A stretch of DNA of 64,000 bases from Hydrococcus rivularis NIES-593 (GTDB lineage Bacteria > Cyanobacteriota > Cyanobacteriia > Cyanobacteriales > Microcystaceae). Below the pieces are notes generated by a model. The model was not told the DNA's origin. It did not search any database and saw only the letters and a list, made by a program, of their open reading frames with translations. A program made the position numbers and the translations under genes. The stretch is taken from contig NZ_MRCB01000003.1 of assembly GCF_001904635.1 (NCBI RefSeq), positions 1 through 64,000 of the forward strand, read 5' to 3'. Every line of letters begins with the position of its first letter. The stretch's first letter is position 1. Below, in pieces: positions 48,263 to 57,907 of this stretch.

Positions 48263-49430
48263 TTTGGTAAACTTGCTCTGTTAATTGGGCTAATCTTTCC
48301 CATGTAAATCTTGATGCTACTTTCTGCTTGCCTGCTGTTCCCATTGCTTGTGCTTGGCTGGGATTAAGTAATAATTGACAAATAGATTCTGCAATTTCAT
48401 TAGAAGTTTGGGAAACAAGATATCCATCAACGCCATCAGTAACGACTTCTGAAACAGCGGGAATATTGCAACCAATGACGGGTTTTCCAAAACTCCAAGC
48501 TTCTGTATAAACTCCACCAAAGCTTTCTTGATTTGAGGGAACGCAGAGTAAAGCACAAGCAGCTAGAGCATTAGTTTTTTCTTGTAAGTCTATTGCACCT
48601 AAACGGTGAATGCGTGGGTCTGTTATTTCTGCAAAAACTTTCTCAGATTGAGCTACAGGAGGTCCAATAAAGATAAAGTTTGCTTCTGGTATTTTTTGCC
48701 AAACAATCGATGCTGCTTCTAATAGTTGTTGATAGCCTTTGTAGGGATAATGTTGTCCTAAAAATAGTACTATTGGTTCATTTATTTGATAGCGTTTTTT
48801 AAAAGCTTCTGCATCTGCCTTCTCTGCCAAGATAGGACCGTGACCTGTAACATGAATTCGTTCTTCTTGTACGCCGAGATCGATTAGTACTTTTTTCTCA
48901 GCCTGAGTTAAGGTAATAACTGCATCAGCTAATTTGTACAATTTTAGATATGCACGATAGCGCCATCCAACCCAACGAGGATGATGAACGGGGGTAAAAA
49001 CGAAGGGGATATTATAGTGTCGGGCAGCTTGTAGAGAAGCATAGCTAAGTCCCTCTCGACCAATACGTACATTATGAATGAGAGACGCTTCTTTTGCGTA
49101 GAGATGTAAATGTTTTTCTATACAAGAGGCAATCTTGGGTAATGCAAAACTCATCAAGGGATAATAGATAGGAATATAAGGTAGTAAGCTTAATTTTTCC
49201 TGTTGAGAAAGCCCAAATTGACGTACTTTAATTCCATCAATACTGTAGTCATGATTAAATTCTGGCGCTCTTATGGTTGTTCCTAGTAGCCAATCAGTTC
49301 GATTTTTACTCCAGTGGCTAACTACTTGTATTTCATATTGCTTTTGTAGTTGCTGTCCGATTAGATGTTGATGTAGTTGTGCGCCGCCAATTGCAGGGGG
49401 ATAAGTAGTTAAAGTGTAAAGGAATTGCAT
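48252..49430 (-). CDS. GT4-family glycosyltransferase
   Basis: 392 aa, GT-B fold. The N-terminal acceptor domain begins FLYTLTTYPPAIGGAQLHQH; the donor domain has ILFLGQHYPYKGYQQLLEA-like strands and the EX7E region in VPSNQESFGGVYTEAWSFGKPVIG. It adds a sugar from a nucleotide donor to the growing surface polysaccharide. Its stop codon lies in a duplicated wecG-like segment, so the last few residues may derive from recombination. It follows the next GT4 gene by 15 bp. Confidence 0.88.
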   Translation of the reverse strand: MQFLYTLTTYPPAIGGAQLHQHLIGQQLQKQYEIQVVSHWSKNRTDWLLGTTIRAPEFNHDYSIDGIKVRQFGLSQQEKLSLLPYIPIYYPLMSFALPKIASCIEKHLHLYAKEASLIHNVRIGREGLSYASLQAARHYNIPFVFTPVHHPRWVGWRYRAYLKLYKLADAVITLTQAEKKVLIDLGVQEERIHVTGHGPILAEKADAEAFKKRYQINEPIVLFLGQHYPYKGYQQLLEAASIVWQKIPEANFIFIGPPVAQSEKVFAEITDPRIHRLGAIDLQEKTNALAACALLCVPSNQESFGGVYTEAWSFGKPVIGCNIPAVSEVVTDGVDGYLVSQTSNEIAESICQLLLNPSQAQAMGTAGKQKVASRFTWERLAQLTEQVYQKVL

Positions 49431-49445
49431 TTATTTTGTAAGTTT

Positions 49446-50741
49446 TTATTGATTTGCTGCTACACGATAAACTTTAATGGTTTCTTCAGCACATCTTGCC
49501 CAACTAAATTGACTTACTCTTTCGATTCCTTTTTGAGATAAGCTTGCTCTTAACTCTGAGTCATTAATCACTTTGAGAAGTGCATCGCAAAGTTCATCTT
49601 CTTGTTTTGGATCGATTGTGATTCCGGCATCGCCTACCACTTCTGGTAAGGAACTGGTATTAGACGTAATCACAGGTGTACCGCACTGCATTGCTTCTAG
49701 AGGCGGTAAACCAAATCCTTCATAAAGGGAGGGATAGACAAAAGCCGTTGCACTACTATATATTGCACTTAAGTCTTCATCTGGTATGTAACCAGTAAAA
49801 ATAATCCGAGATTTAAGTCTTGGATTTTCTTGTGCTGATTTAAAAATCTCAGAGTTTTTCCAACCAGCAACTCCTACAAGGACGAGATTAATATCGAGAT
49901 TGGTATTATCAGCAATAATTTGAGAAAAACAACGAATTAGAAAACTTAAATTTTTGCGAGGTTCAAGTGTACATAGACTGAGTAAATAGGGAGTATTTGG
50001 AATTTGATAACGTCTAAGAGTAGTTTTGATAATTTCTGATTCAGTTACTGGATGAAAATAACTAGCAGTAGCTAAAGGAGTAATAAAAACTCGGTCGCTA
50101 TTCATCCGTGTATATTCACAAAAATCATTTTTGGTATATTCAGAATTACAGATAATCCAATCATTATTTTTGTCAATGCTATTTAGGGTTTTAAGAAATT
50201 GATAATAAACTTTTTGGGTTACTAATTTTGGAAATTTAACTGGAATTAAATCATGAATTGTTAAAATTCTGGGAATGTTTCCTAAAATATTGTGTGGAGG
50301 AAGAGAAAAATAAGAAGAGTGGTAAAGTTGATATTTTTTTGACTTAAAGTCTAGAGTAATATCAAGTTTCTCAAGCCAATCAAAAAGAATTTTTAGTGCA
50401 TGAGCAAATTTATATATTAAGATCTGGCGATCGACAGAAGATTGAATTAGTAAACGCTGTAACTGCACAGCTTTAGTATAAAGACTACTAAGATAAAAAC
50501 GACTACGATAGCAAGAATGAAAATAATAATTTAGCTTAGAATTGACATTTGTGGAGTAAATTTCAGCACTTATGTTTTCCCACATACTACCTTTTTGACT
50601 GAGAGCAATTGCTTGTAAGTTAATGTCATCTCTTTTTATTAATTCTAGTAATAAAGATTCTACAACTCGAAAAATTCCAGTTCTGGCTTTTGGATTAATA
50701 TATCCTTGTCCTAAAATCGATATATCATAAGCAATTTTCAT
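49446..50741 (-). CDS. GT4-family glycosyltransferase (mannosyltransferase-like)
   Basis: 431 aa. [39 protein letters not shown] and [25 protein letters not shown] are the donor-binding and EX7E motifs of the GT4 family; the N-terminal half has an insertion of about 60 residues. The spacing of 15 bp to the downstream GT4 gene implies one transcript. An IS element sits just upstream and may have separated it from its promoter. Confidence 0.88.
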   Translation of the reverse strand: MKIAYDISILGQGYINPKARTGIFRVVESLLLELIKRDDINLQAIALSQKGSMWENISAEIYSTNVNSKLNYYFHSCYRSRFYLSSLYTKAVQLQRLLIQSSVDRQILIYKFAHALKILFDWLEKLDITLDFKSKKYQLYHSSYFSLPPHNILGNIPRILTIHDLIPVKFPKLVTQKVYYQFLKTLNSIDKNNDWIICNSEYTKNDFCEYTRMNSDRVFITPLATASYFHPVTESEIIKTTLRRYQIPNTPYLLSLCTLEPRKNLSFLIRCFSQIIADNTNLDINLVLVGVAGWKNSEIFKSAQENPRLKSRIIFTGYIPDEDLSAIYSSATAFVYPSLYEGFGLPPLEAMQCGTPVITSNTSSLPEVVGDAGITIDPKQEDELCDALLKVINDSELRASLSQKGIERVSQFSWARCAEETIKVYRVAANQ

Positions 50742-50769
50742 GATCGCAAAAAAATAATTATATCAAGTT

Positions 50770-51796
50770 CAGGAGTTACGCAGTTGGAACGAGAACGAAA
50801 GAGGGAGCCGCTAAGTAGGCACGAATGGCATGGCGAACGATCGCCAACTTTGCCTCATACCAACTGATGCCCGTGGCGAACCAATGCAGTTCCAAGCGCA
50901 GGAAGGCGCGAATGGATAAACCAATATGATTGCGCTGGGTAGTTGAACGAACCTGGGCACGTTCGGCTCCACAACACTGCTTAAGTCCTCGATGGTACTC
51001 CTCAATTGCCCAAGCAAACTCGGCAAATTGTAGCCGTTGAAGTGGACCTAACTTGAGGTCATTGGTCGCCCAGTAATCAATGTCACCGTCTGGAGTGACG
51101 ATCTTGAAGACTTTGACGAACCCATCCCCTTTGAGGTGTACTACAGTACCAGTCGCAGCAATGGCAACCTCGTGTACAGGACGGTTCCCAGTGTTATCTG
51201 GGTTAACGTGCCGATTCCGCTTGAGCCGAGATAACCAAACCCAACCATACTCTCGAATCAGTTTGAGATTGTCGAGGCTGCTGTACCAACTGTCAAACAC
51301 CACACATTGGGGAGTAAATCCCCGTTCTGTAGCCCTTGCCAGCATGGCACGGAAATGGTCGTTCTTGGTTGCTCCATCGACATACTTTTCGTCAAACCGA
51401 TAGTCCAACGGGATGTGACGGTCGCCCTCTGTCCACAACAGGGTAATCAGGTTGATGCCTTGCACTACCCGTCCATGCTTCCCAGACCAGTTCTCGGCAT
51501 ACAACTTATCAAGGGTTGAATCATCGACTACCAATATTCCCTGCTTTAACCTTACTTGCGGCTGTGCTTCTTGCCATAGTTGGTCGCTCGACGGTTCTAT
51601 CCGATGCAGCAACCGAGTAATCGCTTCATGAGCGGCAGCCCGAGCGGACTCTGGTTGCACTCGTCCGGCTTCGCTACAGCTATATGTTTTCTGCGCCGCA
51701 ATCAAAAAGTTGATGTAATCGTACTCGTTTACCTTTGGTGGATTCATTCCTTGGTTTTACCGCACATCCCCTTTTTTCTCAACTGCGTAACTCCTG
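50770..51796 (-). mobile_element. Intact IS701-like insertion sequence
   Basis: 1027 bp with perfect 17-bp terminal inverted repeats (CAGGAGTTACGCAGTTG at 50770-50786, reverse complement at 51780-51796), flanked by AAGTT on both sides (50765-50769, 51797-51801), an apparent 5-bp target duplication. It contains one transposase gene. The inner 488 bp recur at 32978-33465. It lies between two glycosyltransferase genes and disrupts neither. Confidence 0.85.
50776..51747 (-). CDS. IS701-like DDE transposase
   Basis: 323 aa. RNase H-like catalytic core with Asp in GILVVDDSTLDKLY, Asp in CVVFDSWYSSLDN and Glu in FAWAIEEYHRGLKQ; RSTTQRNHIGLSIRAFLRLE is the C-terminal signature of the IS701 group within the IS4 superfamily. 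The frame fills the element almost to both ends and is intact, so the copy may be active. Confidence 0.9.
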   Translation of the reverse strand: MNPPKVNEYDYINFLIAAQKTYSCSEAGRVQPESARAAAHEAITRLLHRIEPSSDQLWQEAQPQVRLKQGILVVDDSTLDKLYAENWSGKHGRVVQGINLITLLWTEGDRHIPLDYRFDEKYVDGATKNDHFRAMLARATERGFTPQCVVFDSWYSSLDNLKLIREYGWVWLSRLKRNRHVNPDNTGNRPVHEVAIAATGTVVHLKGDGFVKVFKIVTPDGDIDYWATNDLKLGPLQRLQFAEFAWAIEEYHRGLKQCCGAERAQVRSTTQRNHIGLSIRAFLRLELHWFATGISWYEAKLAIVRHAIRAYLAAPSFVLVPTA

Positions 51797-51820
51797 AAGT
51801 TATACAAAGGCATAAGATTA

Positions 51821-52729
51821 TTAACTAACTTTTGTTATGGTTCTGCCAATCTGTTTTAATTTAATTCGCAAATTTAATGGCAATGTAGAAACTAATAAAA
51901 AAATCAACCCAAATTTTATATAACGATCATAAGCGTAAAATAAAATTCCAAATAATCCAAGCATTTCTCTGTAATAATTAAGCTCTGCTTTCCAATAAAA
52001 TGCAGATTTAATAGTAAAATATTCTTTCCAATAATCTAGCAGATAACCTTCATTTACCATCCATGAAACAGGAAAATGATCGTTTTTACAAAAAGTGATT
52101 GCATCACCACAAATTAGAAGTTTACATCCTTTTTTCTTAGCAGTATGAGTGTAAGTAGTATCTCCATGATAATGAGGAAACAACTTAGTATTAGGATAAC
52201 CGATAATTTCTATAATTGTTCTGGAAAAACAAACTAAATTACCATTTAGTCCTTCACATTCTTTTAATTGATTTTTAGGTGCAGTAATAGGAATAATTTT
52301 TCTAAAGTTAGTTATGATTCCTCCATAACTAGGTTCAAAGGTATCTGGATCTAACGATTGACCACCTACAATTAGTTTGGAATCAGATTTACACAAATCT
52401 AATAACTTAGTAATAGCATCTTTCTGAGGATAGCAATCATCATTCAACCATACAAAATATTCAGCGCCTTGTTCGTAAGCATATTCCATTCCTTTCTTAA
52501 TTGCACCCGTCCACCACAAATTTCCATCGCCAGCTAAGACGGTTATATTTGGATAAAGACAATGTATTGCCTCTGCCGTTCCATCTGTCGAACCATCATC
52601 CACGACGACAACGTGATAACTCTGTAAATCTCCATGCTGGTTAAGAGTTTCCAAACACTTTAATGTGGTACTCTTACGGTTATGAACCGGAATGATGATA
52701 TAGACAGGCTCTTTAGATTCAGCATTCAT
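51821..52729 (-). CDS. GT2-family glycosyltransferase (rhamnosyltransferase-like)
   Basis: 302 aa GT-A fold. YIIIPVHNRKSTTLKCLETL starts the nucleotide-binding domain; VVVVDDGSTDGT and VWLNDDCYPQ carry the metal-binding Asp residues; GGNLVCFSR-like (LNGNLVCFSRTII) follows. A C-terminal hydrophobic segment may touch the membrane. It belongs to the polysaccharide gene group and is separated from the two GT4 genes by the IS. Confidence 0.85.
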   Translation of the reverse strand: MNAESKEPVYIIIPVHNRKSTTLKCLETLNQHGDLQSYHVVVVDDGSTDGTAEAIHCLYPNITVLAGDGNLWWTGAIKKGMEYAYEQGAEYFVWLNDDCYPQKDAITKLLDLCKSDSKLIVGGQSLDPDTFEPSYGGIITNFRKIIPITAPKNQLKECEGLNGNLVCFSRTIIEIIGYPNTKLFPHYHGDTTYTHTAKKKGCKLLICGDAITFCKNDHFPVSWMVNEGYLLDYWKEYFTIKSAFYWKAELNYYREMLGLFGILFYAYDRYIKFGLIFLLVSTLPLNLRIKLKQIGRTITKVS

Positions 52730-53239
52730 ATACTAATCGATCGCACGATCGCCCTTCACTTTGATGACCGATAATATACTTTTTCCCCAGATTTTCAACC
52801 CGAATGATTGGATCTGACATACTGCCTGCGATCGCTCTGGTTGCTCTTTTGAGTTACCTTGCTATTTAAATTACCCATTTCCTTCTCAAAAACGATCGCG
52901 TTGTGAAAAAAAAATTCTCAGTTTTTTCAACCGAGACACTGAAATCCTCCATGAGTAAGGCAGACAGCGCGATCGCAAGCAAAAGTCTTATACTACCTTG
53001 CTATTGAAGCGATCGCTAATTTTTGGTCTTGGTTGCTAGAACGAGCTAAGCTGTCTAGATCGCGGATAAATACCTTAATTACTTGGCGATCGCAGATTCT
53101 CTATACAGTAATACATTTGTTATCGACTCATTGGGGTTAAAAAGTCCTCGACGAAGGCGATCGCGATTCTTCGATTTAGATATCTGGGGTAGGATAGAAT
53201 GTTTAGTAGGAAATTTTTTGCTTACTTTTTAGTAATACT
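52730..53239. other. Non-coding stretch rich in HIP1-like octamers
   Basis: 510 bp without a gene that I can support. It contains many GCGATCGC or near matches and serves as a spacer between the glycosyltransferase gene and a toxin-antitoxin pair. No promoter motif stood out except AT-rich sequence just before 53240. Confidence 0.5.
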
Positions 53240-53464
53240 ATGCAGTCGCAAAAATTATCAATTTCCTTATCACCTTCCCTAGTAAGGTTTATTGAGAGTT
53301 ATAGGGTTGCCAAAGGATGTAAATCTCGCTCTCAAGTGATTGAGGAAGCTTTAACCTTATTACAAGAACGAGAATTAGAAGAAGCTTACACAGAAGCCTC
53401 TCAAGAAATCGATCCAGATTGGGAGTTGACAGTTGCGGATGGGTTAGCTGATGAAACGTGGTGA
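53240..53464 (+). CDS. Ribbon-helix-helix antitoxin of a MazEF/PemIK pair
   Basis: 74 aa. KLSISLSPSLVRFIESYRV with GCKSRSQVIEEALTLLQ is a ribbon-helix-helix DNA-binding domain; the acidic C-terminus (EIDPDWELTVADGLADETW) is the toxin-binding tail. It overlaps the toxin gene by 14 bp. Confidence 0.88.
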   Translation: MQSQKLSISLSPSLVRFIESYRVAKGCKSRSQVIEEALTLLQERELEEAYTEASQEIDPDWELTVADGLADETW

Positions 53465-53789
53465 AATCTACTACGCTAATCTTAGCCCCACTGTTGGATC
53501 TGAGATAGCTAAACGCCGTCCAGTGTTGATAGTCAGCAATGATATTAATAACCATGCTGCTTCTACAGTGACAGTTTTACCGATTACATCAAATCTCAAT
53601 CGCGTCTACCCTTTTGAGGTTCTTCTTCAGCCATCTGATAGCGGTTTGCCCAAGCCTTCTAAAGTTCAGGCGCAACAGGTAAGAACGATTTCTAAACAGC
53701 GAATTACTGGGGAGATGATAGGAAAATTAAGAGAGGAATTAATGCAGTTAGTCGATGCAACTTTAAAGCTTCATTTGGCACTAGAGTAA
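53451..53789 (+). CDS. MazF/PemK-type mRNA interferase toxin
   Basis: 112 aa. The conserved start MKRGEIYYANLSPTVGSEIAKRRP, VLIVSNDI and TVTVLPITSN, and KPSKVQAQQVRTISKQRI mark the MazF fold. It cuts mRNA at short sites. The arrangement antitoxin-toxin with overlap is standard. Confidence 0.92.
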   Translation: MKRGEIYYANLSPTVGSEIAKRRPVLIVSNDINNHAASTVTVLPITSNLNRVYPFEVLLQPSDSGLPKPSKVQAQQVRTISKQRITGEMIGKLREELMQLVDATLKLHLALE

Positions 53790-53867
53790 TTTCTCCATTA
53801 AAAGATCGCAACTTATAAAAATAACCAATAGATACATGCGATCGCTCCGCTGACTTCTTTGCTTAAA

Positions 53868-54275
53868 CTACAACAAAATTTTGAATCCTTCTTGCATAAA
53901 GTGTTTGTCATGAGTTAACACTTCAGTCAATCCTCGCTCTCTCATAACCGTCATCGAAATGCAATCAACCATACTATAACCTTTGTCTAGGCGTTGTTCG
54001 TAGAGTGCCAAACTCGACAAAAACAGTTCATTAGTATGAGGAATCACCTCAATATCGGCACTACTCAAGATAGCACGCACTATATTTACTGCTACTTGAC
54101 GCATTCTAGAACCATAAGAGCTGAAATAGTTAAGCAGTTCGATGAGGACAGCTTCTGTTGTTACTAGACGAATGACTGGATAATTTTCCCTTATCTCAAC
54201 CGCTTTTTGATGCCACTGGTCTTTTGGGTTCGTTATCGCTATCCAATATAAAGTATCGACAAATACAGCGTTCAC
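53868..54275 (-). CDS. PIN-domain toxin (VapC-like)
   Basis: 135 aa. Acidic PIN residues: Asp7 in VFVDTLYWIA, Glu in TTEAVLIELLN, Asp in GYSMVDCISMTVM and Asp in LTHDKHFMQEGF. A ribonuclease that in VapC relatives cuts tRNA or rRNA. It overlaps the antitoxin gene by four bases. Confidence 0.88.
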   Translation of the reverse strand: MNAVFVDTLYWIAITNPKDQWHQKAVEIRENYPVIRLVTTEAVLIELLNYFSSYGSRMRQVAVNIVRAILSSADIEVIPHTNELFLSSLALYEQRLDKGYSMVDCISMTVMRERGLTEVLTHDKHFMQEGFKILL

Positions 54276-54526
54276 ATTCCTCTTTTTGGGGTTCCGTAAA
54301 GGTAATGGTCGTGTTCTTGTGCGCCATCGGGAGGTAATTCATCCCACACTTCTTCTGGAACTTTTTTGACTATTTCATCAATCTTATCCCAAATCGTTTT
54401 GCGGGGCTGATTTTTGTAAATGAGAAACTCAATGTAGTCTAATACTTCCTGTTGTTGAGAGGGTGATAGTCGATCGAGTTTTTCAATAATGCGATCGCTA
54501 ATAGTCGATTGAGATGTGGAAACCAT
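54272..54526 (-). CDS. Antitoxin partner of the PIN toxin
   Basis: 84 aa. The N-terminal region (IIEKLDRLSPSQQQEVLDYIEFLI) is the short helical module seen in DUF2281-like antitoxins of cyanobacterial VapBC pairs, followed by an acidic, aromatic tail (EEVWDELPPDGAQEHD) fit for toxin binding. Overlap with the toxin gene supports the pairing. Confidence 0.75.
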   Translation of the reverse strand: MVSTSQSTISDRIIEKLDRLSPSQQQEVLDYIEFLIYKNQPRKTIWDKIDEIVKKVPEEVWDELPPDGAQEHDHYLYGTPKRGM

Positions 54527-54585
54527 AGCAAATTATCTCTAAAAGCTTGTCATCTCAATCTTAACTTTTTGCTTGTAGTCGGAGA

Positions 54586-55407
54586 TCAAATAACATCAGC
54601 AAACGTCCTCTCCGTCTTTCGGAAATACCAAATCCCACTCATTAGTAATAACATCACTAATCCTAAAGATAAGAGAAATCCCAGCCAATAAATAGTAGCT
54701 CCTCCTCCTAAAATTGCCCATCGGAATCCATCAATTACCCCTACCATGGGGTTAAGAGAATAAAGCCAGCGCCACTGTTGCGGAACGATACTACTACTGA
54801 ATCCAACAGGCGAAATATATAAACCAAACTGAACGATAAAAGGAACAATATAACGAAAATCTCGATATTGTACGTTGAGTGCCGACAACCACAAACCTCC
54901 TCCCATCGCCGCAGCAAACGCGATCGCAATAAATATAGGTAGAGTCAAAATGCGCCAGCTAGGAATAAAGTTATACCAAGCCATCAAAGCTAGTAAAATC
55001 ATGCCGGAAATCATAAAATCAACAAAGCTAACCATGACGGCGCTTGTTGGCACGATTAGACGAGGAAAGTAGACTTTAGAAATTAAATTAGCGTTATCAA
55101 TTAAGCTATTACTGCATTCGGATATTGCATTGGCAAAGAACTGCCAAGGTAGCATAGCTGAAAAGACAAGAATGGGATAGGGAGCACCATCAGAGGGTAA
55201 CTTTGCTAGTTGACCAAACACGACGCTAAAAACCACCATCGTTAGAAAAGGTCTAATCAGCGCCCAAGCAATACCAATTGCCGTCTGTTTGTAACGCACT
55301 AAGATATCGCGCCATGCCAAGAAATAAAATAGCTCTCGATATCGCCACAGATCCTTCCAATATTGCCTTTCTGTGCGACCTGCTTCGATAATCAATTCTT
55401 TGTTCAT
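54586..55407 (-). CDS. ABC-2 type polysaccharide export permease (Wzm/TagG-like)
   Basis: 273 aa, six membrane helices. LFYFLAWRDILVRYKQTAIGIAWALIRP is the usual N-terminal interface helix and first membrane segment; YFPRLIVPTSAVMVSFVDF and YSLNPMVGVIDGFRWAILG are conserved in Wzm. Such permeases work with a Wzt-type ATPase to export O-antigen-like polymers. The ATPase gene, normally next downstream, is replaced here by toxin-antitoxin genes, so it is either elsewhere or lost. Confidence 0.9.
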   Translation of the reverse strand: MNKELIIEAGRTERQYWKDLWRYRELFYFLAWRDILVRYKQTAIGIAWALIRPFLTMVVFSVVFGQLAKLPSDGAPYPILVFSAMLPWQFFANAISECSNSLIDNANLISKVYFPRLIVPTSAVMVSFVDFMISGMILLALMAWYNFIPSWRILTLPIFIAIAFAAAMGGGLWLSALNVQYRDFRYIVPFIVQFGLYISPVGFSSSIVPQQWRWLYSLNPMVGVIDGFRWAILGGGATIYWLGFLLSLGLVMLLLMSGIWYFRKTERTFADVI

Positions 55408-55485
55408 AAAACCGCAGTTGCAATAAAAATGGTTATTTTATTGAAGGCTATGGCTACAGAGTTCCCTGAAGCTCTCTTAAAGTAA

Positions 55486-55737
55486 CAGTTATTCCGAAAT
55501 AATCGTGACAATATTGCGATCGCGCCTAGCCATTTTTCTAGGTACTGTCCTCCCCAAATACCCGATGTCACTTTCGGCGATGTTATTATTAGTCTCAATG
55601 GGCGATATTTTCGCACTCCTAACGAGCTAGCCTATTTTCTCTGGAATGCCCAACCTGGCGATTGCTTTCTCCTGGAGTTTCTGCGCGATCGCAAGTGCTA
55701 CGAGCGAACCGTCGTTGTCGGGAGCAACGCAAAATGA
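55486..55737 (+). pseudogene. PDZ-domain remnant of a trypsin-like protease
   Basis: A frame without a proper start reads FGDVIISLNGRYFRTPNELA, then LEFLRDRKCYERTVVVG, and stops at TGA 55735-55737, overlapping the response-regulator start (ATGA). This is the end of a PDZ domain as found in HtrA/HhoA-type proteases. The protease domain upstream is missing; an in-frame stop lies just before 55486. The overlap indicates that the two genes once formed an operon. Confidence 0.65.
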
Positions 55738-56372
55738 CGCGGGTATTGGTACATGCTACCAATCCGATCGCGCGGGCGGGATTAGAGAGCATCATTCGCG
55801 CTCAGCCCGATTTTGAGATAGTTGGGAGTTCTTCAGATTTAAACGCTCTCATGCAGCTCGATCGCGATCGACAACCCGATGCAATCCTGCTGGAGTGGTT
55901 GGAAACGGATGAGGAGTTTTTCTGGGAACCATTGCTTTCGGATGAAACCTCTGACCCTGCGATCGTTATTTTGACAGATCGAATTGAGGGCGATCGCGCT
56001 ATTGAAATCCTCTCAACGGAAGTGCGGGCAGTACTCCCGCGAACCGCAACGCCAGAGGAAATTCTCGCCACTGTCGCGGCGGCAGCAGGACCGATCGTCT
56101 TGCATCCCAATCTTGTCGAGTCTTGGCTGAACGTCAATCCGTTTCGGACGCAGGCGCTGCCAGCCGAACCAACTGAAGCGCTCACTCAGCGAGAGGTTGA
56201 GGTGCTACAAATACTAGCGCAGGGATTGGGGAATAAAGCGATCGCCTCGCGTCTGAGCATTTCGGAACATACGGTTAAGTTCCATATCGGTTCCATCTCT
56301 GCCAAGCTAAATGCTACCAGTCGCACGGAAGCCGTAACGTTGGGACTGCGGCAGGGTTTGATCATGCTTTAA
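55734..56372 (+). CDS. NarL/LuxR-family response regulator
   Basis: 212 aa from ATG 55734 (a longer frame starts at 55662 but adds residues belonging to the PDZ remnant in another frame). The receiver domain is degenerate: the phosphorylation pocket has LLEWLETDEEFF where an Asp is expected after the third strand, so control by phosphorylation is doubtful. The C-terminal LuxR helix-turn-helix is complete (ALTQREVEVLQILAQGLGNK, then SRLSISEHTVKFHIGSISAKL). It converges with the SAM hydrolase gene, overlapping by 4 bp. Confidence 0.88.
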   Translation: MTRVLVHATNPIARAGLESIIRAQPDFEIVGSSSDLNALMQLDRDRQPDAILLEWLETDEEFFWEPLLSDETSDPAIVILTDRIEGDRAIEILSTEVRAVLPRTATPEEILATVAAAAGPIVLHPNLVESWLNVNPFRTQALPAEPTEALTQREVEVLQILAQGLGNKAIASRLSISEHTVKFHIGSISAKLNATSRTEAVTLGLRQGLIML

Positions 56373-57187
56373 GACATGGTTTGGTAAACGACTTCTACTA
56401 AATCTCCCCAATCGACCTGTAATTGGGATTTGGCACTCCCGCCATTGACGGCAATTTCTACCCATCCGTGACTGCCAACGAGGGTGATAATCTCTCCGAC
56501 TTTAACGTCGCTGTAGGTTCGACCGCAGGGAACGATCGAATTGGCGATCGCGATCGACCATCTTTTGTCTTCTACGGCTGTTGCGGGAATGTTGGTAATT
56601 AAGTTACCAAATATATCGATATACTGAATCGCTCCGATAATACTGTTCTCCGTCATCTTATAAAATCCTAGCGGTAGTTCAACTAGGCTTGTCGGATCGA
56701 TAGGAGAGCCAAGTTTTTCGAGAGGCACGCCACTAGCGAGATGAGCGCCCACAGGAGCAAAAATATCTCGACCGTGAAAGGTTGAACTGGGATAGGGAGA
56801 AAGCCAATAATCGGAATTGGTTAATTCGACAGCAGCAATAGCTGGAGACAGGCTGAGAACGCCGCTAAACAGTCCATTATCGGGACCGACGAGATATCCG
56901 CCCGCAAACTGTACTGCGACTCCTCGTCGCTGACTACCTACGCCGGGATCGACGACGGCGACGAAAACGGTTTCAGGAGGGAAGTAGGAGAAGGCATTCA
57001 TCAAACAAAATCGTCCCGCAGCAATGTTTTGAGGGGGAATTTGATGGGTTAGATCGATTACTTTTAGCTGAGGATTAATTTGAGCGATCGCGCCTTTCAT
57101 TACGCCAACATAAACATCCTGCAAGCCAAAGTCACTGAGCAAGGCAATAATTCGATTGTCAGTCATCACGTCTGCGGGGAGCGACAT
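56369..57187 (-). CDS. SAM hydrolase/adenosyltransferase (DUF62 family)
   Basis: 272 aa. IALLSDFGLQDVYVGVMKGAI, VIDLTHQIPPQNI, VVDPGVGSQRRG and FHGRDIFAPVGAHLA are the signatures of the family that includes fluorinase and chlorinase. Most bacterial members, which lack the halide-binding loop, hydrolyse S-adenosylmethionine to adenosine and methionine with hydroxide. Halogenation cannot be read from the sequence. The first ATG gives MSLPADVMTDN; the internal ATG seven codons later is also possible. Confidence 0.9.
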   Translation of the reverse strand: MSLPADVMTDNRIIALLSDFGLQDVYVGVMKGAIAQINPQLKVIDLTHQIPPQNIAAGRFCLMNAFSYFPPETVFVAVVDPGVGSQRRGVAVQFAGGYLVGPDNGLFSGVLSLSPAIAAVELTNSDYWLSPYPSSTFHGRDIFAPVGAHLASGVPLEKLGSPIDPTSLVELPLGFYKMTENSIIGAIQYIDIFGNLITNIPATAVEDKRWSIAIANSIVPCGRTYSDVKVGEIITLVGSHGWVEIAVNGGSAKSQLQVDWGDLVEVVYQTMS

Positions 57188-57351
57188 AAGTTTTAATGAA
57201 ATCTTAGGAGCATAGCATTGCCGAGCACAAGGCTAGGATTGTAATCTTCGTCAGGTTTGTGAAATTTCAGTAACAAAATCTACTGGGTTTCTCCAAAATG
57301 TTATGTTGGAGGTGTAGGCTATATCAATTAGCTTTAAAAAAAATGTCCATT

Positions 57352-57513
57352 ATGAACAAAAATCGTCAGCAAATATTAACAGAAGCAGCGATCGCGCACA
57401 GAGAAACTTTGCGGAAGAATCTACAACACCGTTTAGAAGTCGCTAGAGCACAAGGAAACGAAAAACTGATCCGTCAGCTAGAAGCAGAAGCTGCCTATCT
57501 ACACTTGAAGTAA
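57352..57513 (+). CDS. Small conserved coiled-coil-like protein
   Basis: 53 aa, basic, helical, with NRQQILTEAAIAHRETLRKN and RLEVARAQGNEKLIRQLEAE. The ATG at 57352 is chosen because it starts the helical part; ATG codons at 57343 and 57298 are alternatives, and no clear ribosome binding site decides. Function unknown. Confidence 0.55.
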   Translation: MNKNRQQILTEAAIAHRETLRKNLQHRLEVARAQGNEKLIRQLEAEAAYLHLK

Positions 57514-57725
57514 AGTTTCTGTTGCAATAGCCATCAGCAAATTTAAGTGTGCGAGGAGCAAGCCAGGAAGAGGGCAACATTCCATTTTGTTTAAATTCTA
57601 ACCAAAACTTGTTTACTTAAATTGCTTGTTTGTAAAAAATTATTTTCTCTTGCCAAGAAAATAAGGGCAGCACGGCGATAACTGGCAATTACTAGAGCCG
57701 TTATCCACCACTGTGCCCCTCAATT

Positions 57726-57844
57726 TAATACCAATTTTCAGGTTTTCGCGATCGACATCTTTTTCCCCTCTCCCAAACTGAAAGAGAGGTTGGGGGTGAG
57801 GGCAATCGACTATCTCTGTCATTAATGAATGAAAAATGGTATAA
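57726..57844 (-). repeat. MITE-like repeat, copy C
   Basis: Complete 119-bp copy in reverse orientation: TAATACCAATTTTCAGG at one end, GAATGAAAAATGGTATAA at the other, giving inverted termini. The internal CCTCTCCC hairpin is partly degraded (CTGAAAGAGAGG). Confidence 0.85.
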
Positions 57845-57907
57845 TCCAAAATTTATAGTTCAAAGTTCAAAATGTTTGGATTACTGATTTTGAACTTTGA
57901 ACCGTTT

